Part shown: positions 21,440 to 26,203 of the stretch, piece after piece
How positions within the stretch are numbered: position 1 is the stretch's first letter
How the letters are laid out: each line of letters opens with the position of its first letter
Made by a program: the position numbers and the translations under genes
From: Klebsormidium nitens
Taxonomy: Eukaryota; Streptophyta; Klebsormidiophyceae; Klebsormidiales; Klebsormidiaceae
DNA: 26,203 nt
Reading direction: 5' to 3'
Assembly (NCBI GenBank): GCA_000708835.1
Contig: DF237829.1
Location: 1 to 26,203, forward strand
The notes under the pieces: model-generated
The model's database searches: none
What the model was told of the DNA's origin: nothing
Seen by the model: the letters and a program-made list of their open reading frames with translations, nothing else

Positions 21440-24400
21440 ATGCTGCGCACCAGCTCCCTGGGCACCATTCGCCCGGACCCCTCCCTGTGGGTGGATCCCC
21501 CTGGCCTGCGCCGCTGGCTGGTGGCAGTCGCGGCCTTCCGCTTTGACCTCGAGCAGGGCCAGCTGCTGGAGGCATGCTACCCCCACGGTGCCCTCAGCGC
21601 AGAGGAGGAGCTCGACATCGGCTTCTCCTGCTTCCCCGATTCCATGGCCACCGCGCACAGCCGCTCCTCCGTGCACGACTGCTTCTTCTTCTTCCGCCTG
21701 CGCCGCCGCGGCACACCCCCCCAGGTGGCCCCCGCAGAGGCGCCGCGCCGTGCTAGCACTGGCGAGTTTGACCGCCACATCAGCAGCAAGTTCACAGACG
21801 TGCAGCCGCGGTCCCCGGTTGCCATTCCTAGCCCACGCCGGGGGGGAACAGCGGAAAAGGGGACGTGGGGCTCACCCTCGAATCGACGACACCTGCAGAG
21901 GGGCGTCAGCGACCTGGGGACTTCTTCTCCTGCCGTGGGCGCTATGGGGGGCAGCGGTGACCTGGGCATGAGCCCCCGGGAGTCATTCCTCCAATCGATG
22001 CCGTCTCTCGACAGCCAACGAGCTGCTGCCGCATCACCCGGGCTGCGCCGCACCTCGTTCTCTGGGCCCCTCACCCCCACCCCTCGGCAACCCAGTGACC
22101 CTTCCAGCCCCATCTTCTTGGCCTCACCAATTGAGGAGCAGCCCACCCCTGGGCAGCACCGCCGCACTGCCACCTCAGACTTCCCCCGCTCCCCCAGCCT
22201 GGCAGCAAGTGGGGCGACACCAGGCAAAACGGGGGGTGCCGCCAGTGCGGGCCGGGTGCGGTATCTCTATGGGTTTGTGTTTAACCGGCAGCGGCAGGAC
22301 GAGCGCCTGCGGCGGGGCGGGGAGCAGAAGTCTGTGGTCCTGCTGTCGGAGCGGCCGTTCACGGGCGTCTTCCGGCCGATGGTCCAGATTGCGGGGCCGC
22401 TCTACTTTGACACCGGGGCCAAGGCTCTTGAGCAGGTTCGCAGACAAACCCTTAAGAAGAGGAGGCCCGTTGGAAGCACGCAAGGAAAGACTAGGGAGCG
22501 AAGTGTTCACAGCGAGGCCTGTGGTCGAATCTGTGCTGCTCTGCTTGATAGGAAAGGCGATCCTGGCGGGCCGCCTGAGGTCACGTTCATTGCAGCAGAC
22601 CGTTATCCGATCCTGATTCGCATGTGGCTCTCATGACACATTCTGCTCTGGCATATAGTCAATAGTCAGGCAGAGGCCAGAGCAGCCGCACTCCGCGGTT
22701 GCTGTAGGGCCTTGTCAAAACCCTTCCCGTTCTCCAACAGGTGGCAGCCATCATTTCCCAGTGGCCTCCCCCCCAGTTCGGGTCTCCTATGGACCTTCCC
22801 GTCGGCTCCGCCAAGCTCAAGGCGCACCTCCCCCCTGCCAGCGCGCTCCCCCCCGGCTGCGGCTTCTCCCCCACCGACGACGCCCAGTCCATCCCCTGCC
22901 TGGCCGGTGGCAAGCTGGTCCCCCACGGGCCGTTCCCCGAGGCCGACCTGTGGGGCCTGTTCCGCGGCGTGTTGCTGCAGCTGTGGCTCCTCTGGGAGCT
23001 CCTCCTGATCGGGGAGCCCTTGTTGCTAATCGCCCCCACCCCCGCACAGTGCTCGGAGGCTGCCGCTGCGCTGGTAAACTTGATAGCCCCTCTCCCCTAC
23101 TCCGTCGACTTTCGGCCGTACTTCACCATCCACGACCCCGACTTTCCAGCGCTCACGCAGCCGGGGGCCGCACCCAAAGCGCACCTTTTAGGGGTAACCA
23201 ACCTCTTTTTCCTGAAGGCCCTGCGCACCCTTCCCCACGTCATCTCTGTCGGCACTCCTCCCCCAACGAGGGCGCAGCTAGTGACAGGGCCCTCACCAGA
23301 AACGGGCCCCGCGGCTTCGCGTGCGAGCCCATCTCGACTACGGAACATGTCAACGGGGCTGTCGCCTTTCCGGCGACTGCTGGGGTCGGGGGGAAATTTG
23401 TTGCGGGCGGCGCGGCAGCGCGCGCAGGGCCCCATCAGTCTGATGGCGGAGCACAAGGAGTGCGTGTGGACCAACTACGTGCCCGCCACCAAGCCGGACA
23501 CCGTCATCCTCAACCGCCTGGTAAGAACCCTGCGCTCATCCGTTCTCCCTCCGGTATCCTCAGCAGTTCCTGGAGAAGCTGGTCGCTGCATCGCTTAGGC
23601 TCCTTGCTATCTTCGTCTAAAGCCGACTCCCCCTTGTACATGCCTTTTGACCGTTGAGCGTAATTGCTTTCAACGCACGCCAAAGCTTTCTTCCGCACTC
23701 CTGCGACACTCACACACTGTCCTAGGCCTTCAAAATCACCGTGTCGGCCGGTTGAACGGTTTACACCGGGTTTTAGTGTCAGTAAGCGGTGGGATAAGTC
23801 TCGTGCAATTAGCAAGACCCAAACTGCTCAGTCCCTGGCTGATTGGGATCTGTGGCTTCGACTCACCTCATGTTTGGCGTCAACCGAAGGATATCGGCAT
23901 CCTTAGGCTTCGATTCTTCTTGGAACCTAAGCAGGTGCCAAAGTGGCTTGCGTGATTGGCTAGAAGAAACAGATTGCCTGTTTTCAGCACCCGGGAAACT
24001 CCGTAGCAAACGACGTGATCCTCTCGGTACAAGGACCACGAGTTGAGCCTCAGCTCTCTTTTAGTTGGAGGTAGACCCTAACCCATAGTTGCACAATACG
24101 TCAGTTTCCGGATTATCATACGCGTATTGTTCCGTATTGGTTCAAAAAATAATGATACGGCGGAAATACGGCTTAAATGCGTCAAAAATACAAAAAACAG
24201 CGATTTTCAAGTTTTTCCTTGGAAAAATCATTATAAAAAGCCCTGAAATAGCTTGTTTGACGTGACCAGGAGTTGCACGGCCTTGCAACTACCTTAACAA
24301 GCTCAGTAACCAATAAACGCAAGTTGGTTAACCAGGAAAATGATTCAAAAAGAGGAAAAAGCCAAAAAGCATGCGACACATTTTTGGGGTATTTTAAAAG

Positions 24401-25841
24401 GCCAATTTTTTATACGTCAAAATTCGCGTATTTCCCTTCGCCATAATGATACGCGTATCACGTATCGTGCAACTATGCCCTGACCTGTCCCCTTGCCTGG
24501 CTGTGCGCAGGTGGACGCGAGCGCAAGCGGCCCTCGCGCGGAGGAGTCGATGGCGGTGGTGAACAACGACATGCTGTGGCGCCACTTCGTGGAGCTGACC
24601 ACCAACTTCCTGGCGCCCTTCGGGCCCTACCTCCGCGGAGCAACGCCCTCGCAAGGTCAGCCGTACTGCATTTCGTTGTTGCCTCTACAGAAGCGAAGTG
24701 CTGGCGACGAAAGCAATGTGGTTGCATCGACTTCGTTGCTGTTGAATTGGGAAGAGACGGTGTACGTGGAGGCAGAGGAGAGAGCAACGGTTCCGTGTTT
24801 GCCACCTGTTGCATTGTCAGAAGGCAAGGCCGGCGTTTGCGTTGCCCTGCTTTGCTCTACGATTCAGGCTGCCTATGTTGCTTCACCCGAGATTATCGAG
24901 CATCCTTACGACAATTGTCCGGCTGACCCCAAACGCGGTAAAACTCACATTGTAGCTTGCGTCCGGTTTGCAGGCGCATCCCCGTTCGTGGAGCCTCCCC
25001 CGCTGCCGCAGTTCGACTCTGGCGTGTTTCTGCGCGGGCTGGCGGAGCGCGGCCCGGGCAAGTTTTTGTCGAAGCGGCTGAAGGCCAACTGGCACGACCT
25101 GTACCGCCGCTTCGTGGAGGGGCCCAACTTCCAGCCCTGGTTCCAGCGCCGCCGCGCAGCAGCGGAGCACGAACAGCACCGCGCCTGGAGGTGAGCCGCG
25201 GAGATTCTTACTATGGAACAAGTCTGTTTTACATGCAAGAGAGTATCGACAACACTAACAAGTGTTTTCTACTTTCCGTTGCTTTACCCACTCTACCGCA
25301 ACGCCTCCCCTGTCCATCGCCTTCACAGCAGATTCATTCCGAAATACGTTTCGGCGACTGTATTTTGCTTTGGTGCCCTGCCAGGGCGGCTCGGGCCAAG
25401 GCGGACGTGCGCGCATTCCTGGGCAGCATGTCGGAGGTGGAGATTGTGGACGCCTTCACCGCCGTCGAGAAGCAGCTGCTCCTGGAAGTGCACGCGCACT
25501 CCCGCTCGGGTGCGCGCGGGACGGCGCCCCCCGCTGCGGCCAAGCTGCGCGCAGACCTGCGTATCCTATACGACGCCCTGCCCCGCGACATGCAGCAGCT
25601 GCTCCTCTTCACGCCGCAACGTGCCGCGCTGCTGCAGGGGGGGCGCGAGCCAGCCAAGCTGCCGGGGCGGGTCTCGCTGTCGCGCGAGGACTCGACAGCG
25701 GGTTGGAGCGACACGCACTCAAATAGGAGCACAAGTACGGACATAGCGGGTGCTCGAGCTTCGCCTGTGTTTTCGGATGTGGGGAGCCCTCGCAGCTCGC
25801 GTTTGGGGTCAATACCTCCCCTTAACTTGGATCGAACGTGA
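21440..25841 (+). CDS. DENND6: DENN domain-containing protein 6 (FAM116) homologue, 5 exons
   Basis: DENND6 proteins are cytosolic Rab guanine-nucleotide exchange factors for endosomal/recycling traffic in animals; plant members are less studied. Exons: 21440-22435, 22741-23520, 24511-24655, 24974-25190, 25385-25841; 864 residues with all GT-AG junctions in phase. The ATG at 21440 is in good context (GCCATGC); the frame is open further upstream but has no ATG. Family signatures: RFDLEQGQLLEACYP and SSVHDCFFFFRL (residues 34-87, uDENN), YLYGFVFNRQRQDERLRRGG and QIAGPLYFDTGAKALEQ (275-332), then VAAIISQWP, LWLLWELLLIGEPLLLIAP, DFRPYFTIHDPDFPAL and LLGVTNLFFLK (DENN core), and KFLSKRLKANWHDLYRRF with WFQRRRAAAEHEQHRAWR (C-terminal). 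It is longer than human DENND6A (about 608) because of a 180-residue Ser/Pro-rich insert at 91-271 and a Ser-rich tail after about 800. Confidence 0.93.
24084..24477. mobile_element. 394-bp MITE, hAT-like, in DENND6 intron 2
   Basis: The ends are inverted repeats CATAGTTGCAC[A/G]ATACG (16 of 17 bases match). They are flanked by an 8-bp near-perfect target duplication, CCCTAACC at 24076-24083 and CCCTGACC at 24478-24485. Both ends carry the palindrome ATACGCGTAT (24118-24127, 24449-24458). The interior is AT-rich with no coding capacity. The 8-bp duplication suggests the hAT superfamily. The right end is 33 bp upstream of the exon at 24511. Confidence 0.85.
24656..24973 (+). other. DENND6 intron 3: 318 nt, 3n and stop-free
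   Basis: The donor is CAAG|GTCAGC and the acceptor TTTGCAG. The length is a multiple of three and the frame stays open across it, so retention would insert 106 residues. Removal restores the family sequence TPSQGASPFVEPPPLPQF, which supports its status as an intron. Confidence 0.85.
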
Positions 25842-26203
25842 GGTACATAGGGTTACTTCAGAAAGTCTACTTGTGCAAACCAAACCGTCATTCAACCGTC
25901 ATTCATGATTGCTAGCCGACCGTGTATGTAAGTCCAGGTCCGTGTCCACCAGTTGTATACTTCAACTTGAGCGGATCTGGCGAAAGGGCGCATGATGCTC
26001 GCAAAAAGTTGGACTCAAGCGCTTGAAACGTTTATTGCACGGACTCCGGGATGACTGAGCAGAATAACACTGATGACATGCCATCATGAAGTGCAATGAG
26101 CAGAAGATACTGTCTGATTCAACGATCAGATTGATAGATCGGATGCATTTGTACGCATCATCGCAGCGGGGCCCGCGTTCAAGCCTTTCCCCAATAGTTC
26201 CTA
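25842..26203. other. 3' flank of DENND6
   Basis: Probably contains the DENND6 3' UTR. The only structure seen is an 11-bp tandem duplication, AACCGTCATTC at 25883-25893 and 25894-25904. No gene recognised. Confidence 0.5.

Noticed and set aside
1-26203. tRNA, rRNA, CRISPR or bacterial operon structure
   Set aside because: No T-loop or B-box pattern in a credible context, no spaced repeat array, and all real genes are intron-split eukaryotic genes.

Overview
This window looks like nuclear DNA of a green-lineage eukaryote, most likely a streptophyte (charophyte) alga such as Klebsormidium; the genus is a guess. The reasons are GC-rich exons split by many GT-AG introns, a Pumilio with the N-terminal region typical of plant Pumilios, a cytokinin-receptor-type CHASE hybrid histidine kinase, and a plant-type DENND6 protein. 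I rebuilt three multi-exon genes by joining splice sites and checking that reading phase holds at every junction.

Layout. 1-1811 is downstream of the first gene, with no recognised gene. 1812-10177 (minus) is a Pumilio/PUF RNA-binding protein: 10 exons, about 1055 residues, eight PUF repeats whose recognition residues predict the canonical UGUANAUA target. 10178-11866 is intergenic and rich in palindromes and CATGCA motifs. 11867-19979 (minus) is a CHASE-domain hybrid histidine kinase: 16 exons, about 1135 residues, ordered TM-CHASE-TM-HisKA-HATPase-pseudoreceiver-receiver. 19980-21439 is a divergent intergenic region holding an ABRE/G-box dyad. 21440-25841 (plus) is a DENND6/FAM116 protein: 5 exons, about 864 residues. 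The rest is 3' flank.

The three genes do not form an evident pathway: one is post-transcriptional control, one phosphorelay signalling, one membrane traffic. The two Pumilio-side genes run head to tail; the kinase and the DENND6 gene are divergent and share a 1.46 kb promoter region.

The most unusual signal is in the introns. Pumilio introns carry decayed partial copies of neighbouring exon edges, one with an exact 26-nt match that includes a working-looking 3' splice site; a weaker example lies in the kinase gene. Other points are a 394-bp MITE with hAT-like 8-bp target duplication beside a splice acceptor, a stop-free 318-nt (3n) intron in DENND6, a 41-nt microexon in the kinase H-box region, a CHASE pocket lacking the expected cytokinin-contacting Asp, and two PUF-type target sites downstream of the Pumilio gene itself.
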